A stretch of 64,000 bases of DNA. Source: Xanthomonas rydalmerensis. GTDB lineage: Bacteria; Pseudomonadota; Gammaproteobacteria; Xanthomonadales; Xanthomonadaceae. Below are positions 35,094 to 43,981 of this stretch, one piece after another. The stretch covers positions 4,302,001 to 4,366,000 of the forward strand of contig NZ_CP126170.1 of the NCBI RefSeq assembly GCF_033170385.1, in the 5' to 3' direction. Numbering within the stretch: the stretch's first letter is position 1; the number at the start of each line of letters is the position of its first letter. The translations under genes were made by a program, and so were the position numbers. Below the pieces are notes generated by a model that had not been told where the DNA came from, searched no databases, and was given only the letters and a program-made list of their open reading frames with translations.

Positions 35094-37118
35094 TTATCCC
35101 GCCATGCCGCTGTGCCGCAGCAGCGCCTCCAACTCCGGCGCGCGGCCACGGAAGGCGGTGAAGTTCTCCAACGCCGGGCGGCTGCCGCCGCGCGAGAGGA
35201 TCTCGCGCAGGAAGCGCGCGCCGGTGGCGGCCAACTGGTCGGGCGTTTCCTCGAACGCCGCATAGGCGTCGGCGCTGAGCACCTCGGCCCATTTGTAGCT
35301 GTAGTAGCCGGCCGCATAGCCGCCGGCGAAGATGTGGCTGAACTGGTGCGGGAAGCGATTCCAGGCCGGCGGCCGGTTCACCGCGACCTCATCGCGCACG
35401 CGCTCGAGCAACTGCAGCACGCTGTCGGCCTGCGCATCGAAGTCGTGGTGCAACTGCATGTCGAACAGCGCGAACTCGAGCTGGCGCACGGTGAACATAC
35501 CGCTCTGGTAGTTCTTCGCCGCCAGCATCTTGTCGAACAGTGCGCGCGGCAGCGGCTCGCCGCTGTCCACGTGGGCGGTCATCGCCTGCAGACGCGGCCA
35601 TTCCCAGCAGAAGTTCTCCATGAACTGGCTAGGCAGCTCCACCGCATCCCATTCCACGCCGTTGATGCCGGCCACGCCCAGTTCGCCGACCTGGGTCAGC
35701 AACTGGTGCAGGCCGTGGCCCATCTCGTGGAACAGGGTGGTGACTTCGTTGTGGGTGAAGGTGGCCGGCTTGCCGTCGCTGCCGCGGCCGAAGTTGCACA
35801 CCAGGTACACCAGCGGGGTCTGCACGCCGTCGGCGCGCTCGCGGCGATTGCGGCAATCGTCCATCCAGGCGCCGCCACGCTTGCCTTCGCGCGCGTACAG
35901 GTCCAGATAGAACTGCCCGACCAGGCGCCCCTGCGCGTCGCTCAGGCGGAAGAAACGCACGTCCGGATGCCACACCGGCGCGCTGTCGGCCTCCACGCGC
36001 AAGCCGTACAGGTCGTGGATCAGGCCGAACAGGCCGTCCAGCACCTTGGGCTCGGTGAAGTAGCGCTTCACTTCCTGCTCGGAGAAGCTGTAACGCGCCT
36101 GCTTGAGCTTCTCGCCGGCATAGAGCAGGTCCCAGGCTTCCAGCGTGTTCAGGCCCAGATGCTCGCGCGCGAATGCCTCCAGCTCGGCGCGGTCGCGCTG
36201 CGCGTAGGGCTTGGCGCGTACGGCCAGATCGTGCAGGAACGCCAGCACCTGTGCGGGATCCTGCGCCATCTTCGTGGCCAGCGAATACTCGGCGTAGCTG
36301 GCGAAGCCGAGCAGCGCCGCCAGTTCGCCGCGCAAGGCGAGGATGCGGCCGATCGCCGCGCTGTTGTCCAGCGCCGCATCGCCGAACTCCGAGGCGCGGA
36401 TCGCGTTGGCGCGGTACAGCGTCTCGCGCAGCGCGCGATCCTCGGCGTACATCTGCACCGGCAGGTAGCACGGCATCTGCAGGGTCAGCTTCCAGCCGGC
36501 CTGGCCATCGCGTTCGGCCGCTGCGCGCGCGGCGGCGATGCTGTCCTCGGGCAGGCCGGCCAGGCGCGCCTCGTCGTCGATCAACAGCGACCACGCGTCG
36601 GTGGCATCGAGCACGTTCTGCGAGAACTTGGCCGACAGCGCCGACAGTTCTTCCTGGATCGCGGCGAAGCGCTGCTTGTCGGCCTCGCCCAGTTCGGCGC
36701 CGCCCAGGCGGAAATCGCGCAACGCGTTGTCCAGCACCTTGCGCTGCGCCGGGCCGAGCGTGGCCGCCTCCGGCGAATGCGCCAGCGTGCGGTACTGCGC
36801 GAACAGCGCCAGGTTCTGCCCGAGCGCGCTGGAGAAGCGCGTCACCTTGGGCAGGTTGGCGTTGTAGGCCTCGCGCAGCGCCGGCGTGTTGACCACCGCC
36901 TGCAGGTGGCTCACCTGGCCCCAGGCGCGCCACAGGCGCTCGGTGGCGTCGTCCAGCGGCGCCACGAAGCTGTCCCAGCGCACCGGCGCCACCGTCTCGG
37001 CGGCAGCCACCGCGGCCTCGGCCTGCGCCAGCAGGGTGTCGATCGCCGGGCCGATGTGCTCGGGCTGGATCGCATCGAAGCGCGGCAGGCCGGAAAAATC
37101 GAGCAGGGGATTGGTCAT
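35094..37118 (-). CDS. prlC: Oligopeptidase A-type M3 metallopeptidase
   Basis: 674 residues from MTNPLLDFSGLPRFDAIQPEHIGPAI, the family N terminus. The zinc site HEMGH is at about residues 464-468, followed by the third ligand region (GVEWDAVELPSQFMENF), and HIFAGGYAAGYYSYKWAEVLSADAYAAF lines the active-site cleft, as in oligopeptidase A and Dcp. It degrades cytosolic peptides, including cleaved signal peptides. The open frame extends 43 codons upstream without family match. The Cds1-like gene lies 61 bases upstream on the same strand. Confidence 0.93.
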   Translation of the reverse strand: MTNPLLDFSGLPRFDAIQPEHIGPAIDTLLAQAEAAVAAAETVAPVRWDSFVAPLDDATERLWRAWGQVSHLQAVVNTPALREAYNANLPKVTRFSSALGQNLALFAQYRTLAHSPEAATLGPAQRKVLDNALRDFRLGGAELGEADKQRFAAIQEELSALSAKFSQNVLDATDAWSLLIDDEARLAGLPEDSIAAARAAAERDGQAGWKLTLQMPCYLPVQMYAEDRALRETLYRANAIRASEFGDAALDNSAAIGRILALRGELAALLGFASYAEYSLATKMAQDPAQVLAFLHDLAVRAKPYAQRDRAELEAFAREHLGLNTLEAWDLLYAGEKLKQARYSFSEQEVKRYFTEPKVLDGLFGLIHDLYGLRVEADSAPVWHPDVRFFRLSDAQGRLVGQFYLDLYAREGKRGGAWMDDCRNRRERADGVQTPLVYLVCNFGRGSDGKPATFTHNEVTTLFHEMGHGLHQLLTQVGELGVAGINGVEWDAVELPSQFMENFCWEWPRLQAMTAHVDSGEPLPRALFDKMLAAKNYQSGMFTVRQLEFALFDMQLHHDFDAQADSVLQLLERVRDEVAVNRPPAWNRFPHQFSHIFAGGYAAGYYSYKWAEVLSADAYAAFEETPDQLAATGARFLREILSRGGSRPALENFTAFRGRAPELEALLRHSGMAG

Positions 37119-37179
37119 CGCGGAAGTCTCGGTCACGGAAGGAAGGCCGGCGGCGCCGGCCATGGCAGTGAGATGGCGG

Positions 37180-38283
37180 TCAGTCCAGCGCGGCACAAGG
37201 CAGCGGCGGCAACCCGGCGCCGGCCACCGCCGCGGCCAGCTGCGCATCGGCCTGGTCCACGTCGATGCCGTGCTCGGCGTACCACTGCGGCCGGTAGTAG
37301 CTGTGCACGTAGCGCTCGCCGCTGTCGCACAAGATGGTGACGATGGCGCCGCTGCGGCCCTGCTCGCGCATGCGCGTGGCCGCCTGCAGCACGCCGACGA
37401 AGTTGGTGCCGGTGGAGCCGCCCACGCGCCGGCCCAGGCGCGCGCTGACGTAGCGCATCGCCGCCAGGCTCAGCGCGTCGGGCACCTTGACCATCGCATC
37501 CACGCAGCTGGGGATGAAGCTCGGCTCCACCCGCGGCCGGCCGATGCCTTCGATGCGCGAGCCGCCGGTGCTTTCCAGGCCGGCGTAGTCGCGCCCGGCC
37601 AGCGCCTCGCGGTAGCCGTCGAAGAACAGCGACACCTCCGGATCCGCGCACAGGATGCGGGTGGGATGGCGCCGGTAGCGTACGTAGCGCCCGAGCGTGG
37701 CCGCGGTGCCGCCGGTGCCGGGGCTGCACACGATCCACGCCGGGATCGGGTGCGGCTCCTCCTGCATCTGCCGGAAGATCGATTCGGCGATGTTGTTGTT
37801 GGCGCGCCAGTCGGTGGCGCGTTCGGCGTAGAGGAACTGGTCCATGAAATGGCCGCCGGTCTCGCGTGCCAGTTGCACCGAATCGGCATGCAGGTCGCAG
37901 GCGCGCCCGACCAGGTGGCAGCGCCCGCCCTGGAACTCAATCGCGGCGATCTTTTCCGGCGAGGTCGTCGCCGGCATCACCGCGATGAACGGCAGCCCCA
38001 GCAGGCGCGCGAAGTACGCCTCGGACACCGCCGTGGAGCCGCTGGAGGCCTCGATCACCGGCCGCCCCTCGCGCAGCCAGCCGTTGGCCAGCGCGTACAG
38101 GAACAGCGAGCGCGCCAGGCGATGTTTGAGGCTGCCGGTGGGATGGCTGGATTCGTCCTTGAAATACAGGTCGATGCCGGGGAAACCGGGCAGGTCCAGC
38201 GGGATCAGATGGGTGTCGGCCGAGCGGTTGAAGTCGGCTTCGATCTTCTGGATGGCGGCGGCCACCCAAGCGCGATGGGTCAT
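37180..38283 (-). CDS. PLP-dependent cysteine synthase-family protein, Cds1-type cysteine desulfhydrase
   Basis: 367 residues from [21 protein letters not shown]. The cofactor lysine lies in [15 protein letters not shown] (Lys53), the asparagine-type loop is [13 protein letters not shown] and the phosphate loop [11 protein letters not shown]. The opening with [14 protein letters not shown] and the segment [19 protein letters not shown] match Cds1-like L-cysteine desulfhydrases, which release sulfide, pyruvate and ammonia from cysteine, more than CysK or CysM. True cysteine synthase activity cannot be excluded. It precedes prlC on the same strand. Confidence 0.78.
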   Translation of the reverse strand: MTHRAWVAAAIQKIEADFNRSADTHLIPLDLPGFPGIDLYFKDESSHPTGSLKHRLARSLFLYALANGWLREGRPVIEASSGSTAVSEAYFARLLGLPFIAVMPATTSPEKIAAIEFQGGRCHLVGRACDLHADSVQLARETGGHFMDQFLYAERATDWRANNNIAESIFRQMQEEPHPIPAWIVCSPGTGGTAATLGRYVRYRRHPTRILCADPEVSLFFDGYREALAGRDYAGLESTGGSRIEGIGRPRVEPSFIPSCVDAMVKVPDALSLAAMRYVSARLGRRVGGSTGTNFVGVLQAATRMREQGRSGAIVTILCDSGERYVHSYYRPQWYAEHGIDVDQADAQLAAAVAGAGLPPLPCAALD

Positions 38284-38402
38284 GGCGGTGCGGGAGCGGA
38301 GAAACCGCGCCCACGATACACGCCCGGCCCGCGTCCGGGTCATGCGCGACCGCGGCCGCCACGCCGGCGTTCACCCGGCGTGGCGCGGCGCCGGGGCGGC
38401 GC

Positions 38403-38615
38403 TCAGCCGGCGGCCACGCTGAAACCGGCGTCGGCGATCGCCTGCTCCAGCGCGGCCACGTCGATGCGCGCGGGGTCGTAGTCGATGCCCACGCGCCCGC
38501 CCTCCAGCACCACCGTGCTGGCGCTCACGCCCGGGCAGGCGTTCAGCACCCGCTGCAGCCGCGCGCTGCAGCCGCCGCAACTCATGCCGTGGACGAGGAG
38601 ATCGAGATGTTGCAT
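38403..38615 (-). CDS. copZ: Copper chaperone (heavy-metal-associated domain)
   Basis: 70 residues comprising one HMA domain. The metal site is GMSCGGC near residues 10-16, followed by VLNACPGVSASTVVLEGGRVGIDYDPARI and a second half ending ADAGFSVAAG. It carries Cu(I) to the P-type ATPase encoded 34 bases upstream on the same strand. The start at 38615 gives the standard length; the longer frame begins inside the upstream gap. Confidence 0.88.
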   Translation of the reverse strand: MQHLDLLVHGMSCGGCSARLQRVLNACPGVSASTVVLEGGRVGIDYDPARIDVAALEQAIADAGFSVAAG

Positions 38616-38649
38616 GTCAGGCTCCAAAGTGAAGAAATCGAACACGCGC

Positions 38650-41088
38650 TCACTGCGCACGCCAGCGATTCAGCAGCAGCGCGTTGCCCAGCACCGAGAC
38701 CGAACTCAGCGCCATCGCCGCGCCGGCGATCACCGGGTTGAGCAGGCCGAACGCGGCCAGCGGGATGCCCAGGCCGTTGAAGACGAAGGCGAAGAACAGG
38801 TTCTGGCGGATCTTGCGCACGGTCGCCGCGGACAGGTCGATGGCGGCGGCGACGCCGGCCAGGTCGCCGTGCATCAGCACCACGTCGGCCGCCTCGATGG
38901 CGATGTCCGAACCGCTGCCGATGGCGAAACTGACGTCGGCCGCGGCCAGCGCCGGGGCGTCGTTGATGCCGTCGCCGACCATGCCCACGTGCGCGCCCGG
39001 CACGGCCTGCAACTGGCGCACATGCGCGGCCTTGTCCTGCGGCAGCACCTCGGCCTGCACCTGCTCGATTCCGAGCCGCGCGGCCACCGCCTGCGCCGCG
39101 TGGCGGTTGTCGCCGCTGAGCATGGTCACGGCGATGCCGCGCGCCTGCAGCAACGCCACCGCCTCGGCGGCGTCCTCGCGCAGCGGATCGGCGATGGCGA
39201 TGTAGCCGGCCACGGCGCCGTCCACCGCCACCCCGACCACGCTCTGGCCCTGCGCCTGCGCCGCCTCGGCCTGGCGGCGCAGCGTCGGGTCGGCCGGCAC
39301 GGCGACCAGGCCATCGAGCCACGCCAGCGCCCCCAGCACGACCTCGCGCCCGTCCACGCGGCCGCGCACGCCCTGCCCCGGCAGCGTCTGCACTGCCTCG
39401 GCCAGCGGCGCCGGCACGGCCGCGCGCACGCCCAGGTCGGCGGCGCGCTGCACGATGGCGCGCGCCAGCGGATGCGCCGACCCGGTTTCCAGCGCCGCGG
39501 CCAGGCGCAACAGCGGCGCGGCCTCGGCCTCGTCGGCGACCAGCACCGCGGTCACCTGCGGCTGGCCCAGGGTCAGGGTGCCGGTCTTGTCGACCACCAG
39601 CGCGGTCAGCGCGCGGGCGCGTTCCAGCACCTCGGCGTCGCGGATTAGGATGCCGGCGCGCGCGCCGACGCCGGTGCCGACCATGATCGCGGTCGGCGTG
39701 GCCAGGCCCAGCGCGCACGGGCAGGCGATCACCAGCACCGCCACCGCGTGCACCAGGGCGTCGGCGAAGCTGCCGCCCAGCGCCCAGGTCGCGCCCAGGG
39801 TGATCGCGGCGATGGCCAGTACCGCCGGCACGAACACCGCGGCGATGCGATCGACCAGGCGCTGGATCGGCGCGCGCGAGCCTTGCGCGGCATCGACCAT
39901 GCGCACGATCTGCGCCAGCAGCGTGTCCGCGCCAACGCCGGTGGCGCGCGCGCGCAACAGGCCGAGCTGGTTGACCGTGGCCGCATGCAGGCGGCTACCC
40001 GGTGCCTTGGCCACCGGCAGCGCCTCGCCGGAGAGCATCGCCTCGTCCACGCTGGAGTGGCCGTCGAGCACCTCGCCGTCCACCGGCACGCGCTCGCCGG
40101 CAGCGACCACGAACACATCGCCGACCGCCAGTTCCGCCGCATCCACCTCCACGATGACGCCGTCGCGCTCGACCCGCGCAGTGGTCGGCGCCAGGTCGAG
40201 CAGCGCGCGCACCGCCGCGGTGGTGCGGCGCTTGGCACGGGCCTCGAGCAGGCGCCCGAGCAACACCAGGGTGATGACGCTGGTGCTGGCCTCGAAGTAC
40301 ACGTGCTGGTCGTGCAGGCCGGCCACGGTGACCACGGCGCTGTACAGATAGGCCATGCCGGTGCCCAGCGCGACCAGCACGTCCATGTTGGCGCTGCCGT
40401 TGCGCAGGGCGCGATAGCCTGCACGGTAGAAGCGCGCGCCGATCCAGCACTGCACCGGTGTCGCCAGCAGCCACTGCAGCCAGCGCGGCAGCGGCTCGGC
40501 ATGCGCACCGCGCAAGGCGTCGCCATCCAGCATGCCGAGCATCTGCCCCCAGAACGGCAGGGTCAGCAGCACCGCCGCTGCGAACATTCCCAGCTCGCGC
40601 CGCCAGGCGCGGCGCTCGCTGCGGCCGCGCTCGGCCAGTTGCTCGGGGTCCATGGCCTGCGCGACGCGCGCGCCGAATCCCGCACGGGCGATCCGCGCGA
40701 TCAGCTCCGCCGGCGCGACCGCACCGTTCACGATCTCCACCCGCGCCTTGGCCGAGGCCAGGTTGGCGTGACCGGCAAGCACGCCCGGGGTCTTCGCCAG
40801 GACCGCGTCGATCGCCGCCACGCAGGAGGCGCAGTGCAGGCCGCTGAGTTCCAGGGTCACCGCCTGGGTCGGCACGCTGTAGCCGGCCTGCTGGATGCGC
40901 TGCAACAGTGTCGGCAGGTCCACTTGCTGCGGGTCATAGTCGACCTGCACGCGCGCCCCGGCATAGCTGGCCTGCGCCGCGACCCCGGGCAGGCGCTGCA
41001 ACGCCTTCTCCACGCCGGCCGCGCAGGCGGCGCAGGTCATGCCCTGCACCGGCAAGGTCAACGAGGCGGTGGCGCGGTCCGCGCTCAT
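38650..41088 (-). CDS. copA: Cu(I)-exporting P1B-type ATPase
   Basis: 812 residues. Two N-terminal HMA domains carry GMTCAAC and GLHCASC. Eight membrane segments include the CPC metal motif (VIACPCALG, near residue 456). The phosphorylation site DKTGT is near 499, the HP motif in GSAHPLA, and the hinge GDGINDAP near 704. It pumps cytosolic Cu(I) to the periplasm with ATP. The start overlaps the cueR stop (ATGA, 41085-41088), so sensor, pump and chaperone form a single operon. It differs from the periplasmic multicopper oxidase at 42164, which is also called CopA. Confidence 0.94.
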   Translation of the reverse strand: MSADRATASLTLPVQGMTCAACAAGVEKALQRLPGVAAQASYAGARVQVDYDPQQVDLPTLLQRIQQAGYSVPTQAVTLELSGLHCASCVAAIDAVLAKTPGVLAGHANLASAKARVEIVNGAVAPAELIARIARAGFGARVAQAMDPEQLAERGRSERRAWRRELGMFAAAVLLTLPFWGQMLGMLDGDALRGAHAEPLPRWLQWLLATPVQCWIGARFYRAGYRALRNGSANMDVLVALGTGMAYLYSAVVTVAGLHDQHVYFEASTSVITLVLLGRLLEARAKRRTTAAVRALLDLAPTTARVERDGVIVEVDAAELAVGDVFVVAAGERVPVDGEVLDGHSSVDEAMLSGEALPVAKAPGSRLHAATVNQLGLLRARATGVGADTLLAQIVRMVDAAQGSRAPIQRLVDRIAAVFVPAVLAIAAITLGATWALGGSFADALVHAVAVLVIACPCALGLATPTAIMVGTGVGARAGILIRDAEVLERARALTALVVDKTGTLTLGQPQVTAVLVADEAEAAPLLRLAAALETGSAHPLARAIVQRAADLGVRAAVPAPLAEAVQTLPGQGVRGRVDGREVVLGALAWLDGLVAVPADPTLRRQAEAAQAQGQSVVGVAVDGAVAGYIAIADPLREDAAEAVALLQARGIAVTMLSGDNRHAAQAVAARLGIEQVQAEVLPQDKAAHVRQLQAVPGAHVGMVGDGINDAPALAAADVSFAIGSGSDIAIEAADVVLMHGDLAGVAAAIDLSAATVRKIRQNLFFAFVFNGLGIPLAAFGLLNPVIAGAAMALSSVSVLGNALLLNRWRAQ

Positions 41089-41525
41089 CGCGGCGGCTCG
41101 CCGGCGGCATCGCCGCGGATGTCGCCCAGGATCGGGCAGGCGTCCGGCGCACCGCGGCCGGGACACTCCTCGACCAGCATCGCCAGGGTGTCGCGCATCT
41201 CGGTCAGTTCGGCGATGCGCCGGTCCAGCGCCTGCAGGCGCGCGCTGGCGCGCTGCTTGATGCCCTCCACGCCGTGCACGCGATCGTCCTGCAGCGCCAG
41301 CAGTTCGCCGATCTCCTCCAGCGAAAAGCCCAGTTCCTTGGCGCGGCGGATGAAGCGCACCCGCTGCACCGCCGCGGCGTCGTACTCGCGGTAACCGGAT
41401 GCGCGGCGCGGGGCGGGCGGCAGCAGCCCCTGGCGCTCGTAGTAGCGCACGGTATCGATGGCGACGTCGGCCTGGCGGGCGAGCGCGCCGATGGTGAAGC
41501 GGACGGTGGCGGGATCGGATCGCAT
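41085..41525 (-). CDS. cueR: CueR-type copper-sensing MerR regulator
   Basis: 146 residues from MRSDPATVRFTIGALARQADV. The winged-helix DNA-binding part (TIGALARQADVAIDTVRYYERQGLL) is followed by the dimer helix and the metal loop CPGRGAPDAC with the two cysteines of CueR. It activates the operon by untwisting a promoter with an overlong spacer when Cu(I) is bound. The ATG at 41525 coincides with the predicted transcription start, and a GTG at 41531 would lie upstream of it, so a leaderless message beginning at this ATG is likely. It overlaps copA by four bases. Confidence 0.88.
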   Translation of the reverse strand: MRSDPATVRFTIGALARQADVAIDTVRYYERQGLLPPAPRRASGYREYDAAAVQRVRFIRRAKELGFSLEEIGELLALQDDRVHGVEGIKQRASARLQALDRRIAELTEMRDTLAMLVEECPGRGAPDACPILGDIRGDAAGEPPR

Positions 41526-41531
41526 GCGCAC

Positions 41532-41563
41532 ACCCTACTCCCTGGAGTCGGGTCCAGAGTCAA
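41532..41563 (-). promoter_or_regulatory. MerR/CueR-type promoter of cueR-copA-copZ
   Basis: On the minus strand TTGACT (41558-41563) and TAGGGT (41532-41537) are 20 bases apart, the overlong spacer typical of MerR-activated promoters. The spacer holds the dyad CTGGA-N6-TCCAG. Confidence 0.85.
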
Positions 41564-41662
41564 GCCTTCCCGCGCGGCAGTCGCTTGCCGCCCACGCCGG
41601 CTTCGGTATCCTCTGCGCTTCCCGCCGTCACCCTGCCGCCTGTGCCGACCTTCGCCGTCCTG

Positions 41663-42043
41663 ATGCGCCTGCTGCTGTGCCTGAGCCTGCTGCTCAACGG
41701 CACCGCGGCCGCCATGGCGATGCCGGGCATGGCGACGCACGGCCCCTCGACGCACGACACGGCTGCCACGATGGCCAGCGCGGCGCCGGCGCATGCGGCG
41801 ATGCCCTGCCACGACGCGCCGCCACCGGCGGATCACGACGGCCCCTGCCACGACCATGCCGGCAAGCACGGCGGCTGCGGCGGCATGGCGGGCTGCCAAT
41901 GTCCGCATGCGCAACCGCTGCCGGCCCTGCTGGCGATGCCGCTGGCACTGCCGCGCATGCCCCGCACCCTGGTCGCCGCCGCTTCCCAGGCCGCGCACGG
42001 TGCGCCCGGCCTGCCACGACTGGAACGTCCTCCCAGCGCCTGA
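41663..42043 (+). CDS. copL: CopL-family metal-binding regulatory protein
   Basis: 126 residues. A signal-like N terminus (MRLLLCLSLLLNGTAAAMA) is followed by a His/Met/Cys-rich mature part (MPGMATHGPSTHDTAA, MPCHDAPPPADHDGPCHDHAGKHGGCGGMAGCQCPHA). This is the CopL type known in Xanthomonas to be needed for copper-induced expression of copAB. The start at 41663 follows a plausible -10 (TATCCT near 41622), and the gene is 120 bases before copA. It is divergent from the cueR operon. Confidence 0.82.
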   Translation: MRLLLCLSLLLNGTAAAMAMPGMATHGPSTHDTAATMASAAPAHAAMPCHDAPPPADHDGPCHDHAGKHGGCGGMAGCQCPHAQPLPALLAMPLALPRMPRTLVAAASQAAHGAPGLPRLERPPSA

Positions 42044-42163
42044 GCGCGCGCGGCCGCCCCACGGGCGGTCTCCTGGCGGCGGCGCACAGACGCTGCCGCG
42101 TCCGTGCCTGCAGCGCCCCGTCGGCGCTGCGCGGCACATCGCATCCGCTTATGGACCTGACAC

Positions 42164-43981
42164 ATGAACGCATCTTCTTCCGGCCTGCCGGCGCTGCCGT
42201 CGCGGCGCCGCTTCGTCACCGGGCTGGCGCTGGGCGCCGCCGCCGGCCTCAGCGGGCTGCCGCTGCGCAGCGCACAGGCCAGCGCGCTCGCCCGCAACGG
42301 CGCCGCGCCCTATGTGCTGCACGGCACCGACCTGGACCTGAGCATCGGCAGCACCCGGGTCAACTTCACCGGGCGCGAGCGCCCCGCCATCGCCGTCAAC
42401 GGCAGCGTGCCCGCACCGATCCTGCGCTGGCGCGAAGGCGACACCGTGACCATCCGCGTGGCCAATCGCCTGCCCGGCCACACCCAGACCTCGGTGCACT
42501 GGCACGGCCTGCTGCTGCCGGCCAACATGGACGGCGTGCCGGGCATGAGCTTCGACGGCATCTATCCGGGCGAGACCTACCAATACCGTTTCGCCCTGCG
42601 CCAGTCCGGCACCTACTGGTACCACAGCCATTCGCTGCACCAGGAGCAGGCCGGGCTGTACGGCGCCATCGTGATCGACCCGCGCGACCCGCCGCCGTAC
42701 CGCTACGACCGCGAGCACGTGCTGTTGCTGTCGGACTGGACCGACCTGGACCCGGCCGCGCTGTTCCGGCGGCTGAAGCAGATGCCGTCCTACGACAACC
42801 TGTACCAGCGCACCGTCGGCGATTTCCTGCGCGACGCGCGGCAGGACGGGCTGCGCGCCACCCTCGCTGACCGCGGCATGTGGGGGCGCATGCGCATGAC
42901 CCCCAGCGACCTGTCCGACGTCAACGGCAACACCTACACCTACCTGCTCAACGGCATGACCCCGGCCGGCAACTGGACCGGGCTGTTCCGCCCCGGCGAG
43001 AAGGTGCTGCTGCGCTTCATCAACGCCTCCAGCATGAGCTACTTCGACGTGCGCATCCCCGGGCTGAAGATGACCGTGGTCGCCGCCGACGGCCAGTACG
43101 TGCATCCGGTGAGCGTGGACGAGTTCCGCATCGCCGCGGCCGAAACCTACGACGTGCTGGTCGAACCCAGCGGCCAGGACGCCTACACGGTGTTCGCCCA
43201 GGACATGGGGCGCACCGGTCACGCGCGCGGCACTTTGGCCGTGCGCGACGGGCTGCAGGCGCCGGTGCCGGCGAACGATCCACGCCCACTGCTGCGCATG
43301 CAGGACATGGGCCACGCGATGGCCGGGCACGCCGGCATGGAGCACGGCGCGGGCACGGCCATGCACGGCATGGAGGGCGGCTGCGGCGCGAGCATGCCCA
43401 TGGCCGGCATGCCGGGCATGGAGCACGCCGCGCACGCAACTGCAGGCGCTGCCGCGGCATCTGCGCATCCACGCAGCGAACGCGGCAATCCGCTGGTGGA
43501 CATGCAGTCCTCCGCCACCGCGCCGCGGCTGGACGACCCGGGCATCGGCCTGCGCGACAACGGCCGCCGCGTGCTGACCTACGCCGACCTGCACAGTCTG
43601 TTCGAGGATCCGGACGGACGCGAGCCGGGACGCGAGATCCAGCTGCACCTGACCGGCAACATGGAGAAGTTCGCCTGGTCGTTCGACGGCGTTCCCTTCG
43701 CCAGCGCCGAACCGTTGCGGCTCAACTACGGCGAGCGCCTGCGCATCGTGCTGGTCAACGACACGATGATGCAGCACCCGATCCACCTGCACGGCATGTG
43801 GAGCGACGTGGAGGATGCCGCCGGCCGCTTCCAGGTGCGCAAGCACACCGTGGACATGCCGCCGGGCACGCGCCGCAGCTACCGCGTGCGCGCCGACGCG
43901 CTGGGGCGCTGGGCCTACCACTGTCATCTGCTGTATCACATGGACGGCGGCATGATGCGCGAAGTGCGGGTGGACGCATGA
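42164..43981 (+). CDS. copA: Periplasmic multicopper oxidase CopA (PcoA-like) of copper resistance
   Basis: 605 residues with a Tat signal (SRRRFVTGLALGAAAG). Three cupredoxin domains carry the copper ligands: HWHG (near 110), WYHSHS (near 152), HPIHLHG (near 540) and the C-terminal HCHLLYHMDGGM with the His-Cys-His core. Residues about 375-430 hold a methionine-rich insert (AMAGHAGMEHGAGTAMHGME, MPMAGMPGMEH) that binds extra copper. It oxidises Cu(I) to the less toxic Cu(II) in the periplasm. It is coupled to copB by an ATGA overlap. It is distinct from the P-type ATPase CopA at 38650. Confidence 0.94.
   Translation: MNASSSGLPALPSRRRFVTGLALGAAAGLSGLPLRSAQASALARNGAAPYVLHGTDLDLSIGSTRVNFTGRERPAIAVNGSVPAPILRWREGDTVTIRVANRLPGHTQTSVHWHGLLLPANMDGVPGMSFDGIYPGETYQYRFALRQSGTYWYHSHSLHQEQAGLYGAIVIDPRDPPPYRYDREHVLLLSDWTDLDPAALFRRLKQMPSYDNLYQRTVGDFLRDARQDGLRATLADRGMWGRMRMTPSDLSDVNGNTYTYLLNGMTPAGNWTGLFRPGEKVLLRFINASSMSYFDVRIPGLKMTVVAADGQYVHPVSVDEFRIAAAETYDVLVEPSGQDAYTVFAQDMGRTGHARGTLAVRDGLQAPVPANDPRPLLRMQDMGHAMAGHAGMEHGAGTAMHGMEGGCGASMPMAGMPGMEHAAHATAGAAAASAHPRSERGNPLVDMQSSATAPRLDDPGIGLRDNGRRVLTYADLHSLFEDPDGREPGREIQLHLTGNMEKFAWSFDGVPFASAEPLRLNYGERLRIVLVNDTMMQHPIHLHGMWSDVEDAAGRFQVRKHTVDMPPGTRRSYRVRADALGRWAYHCHLLYHMDGGMMREVRVDA

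Noticed and set aside
42880..43977. Upstream in-frame extension of CopB
   Set aside because: It is the shadow of copA in another frame; the ATGA overlap and signal peptide fix the start at 43978.
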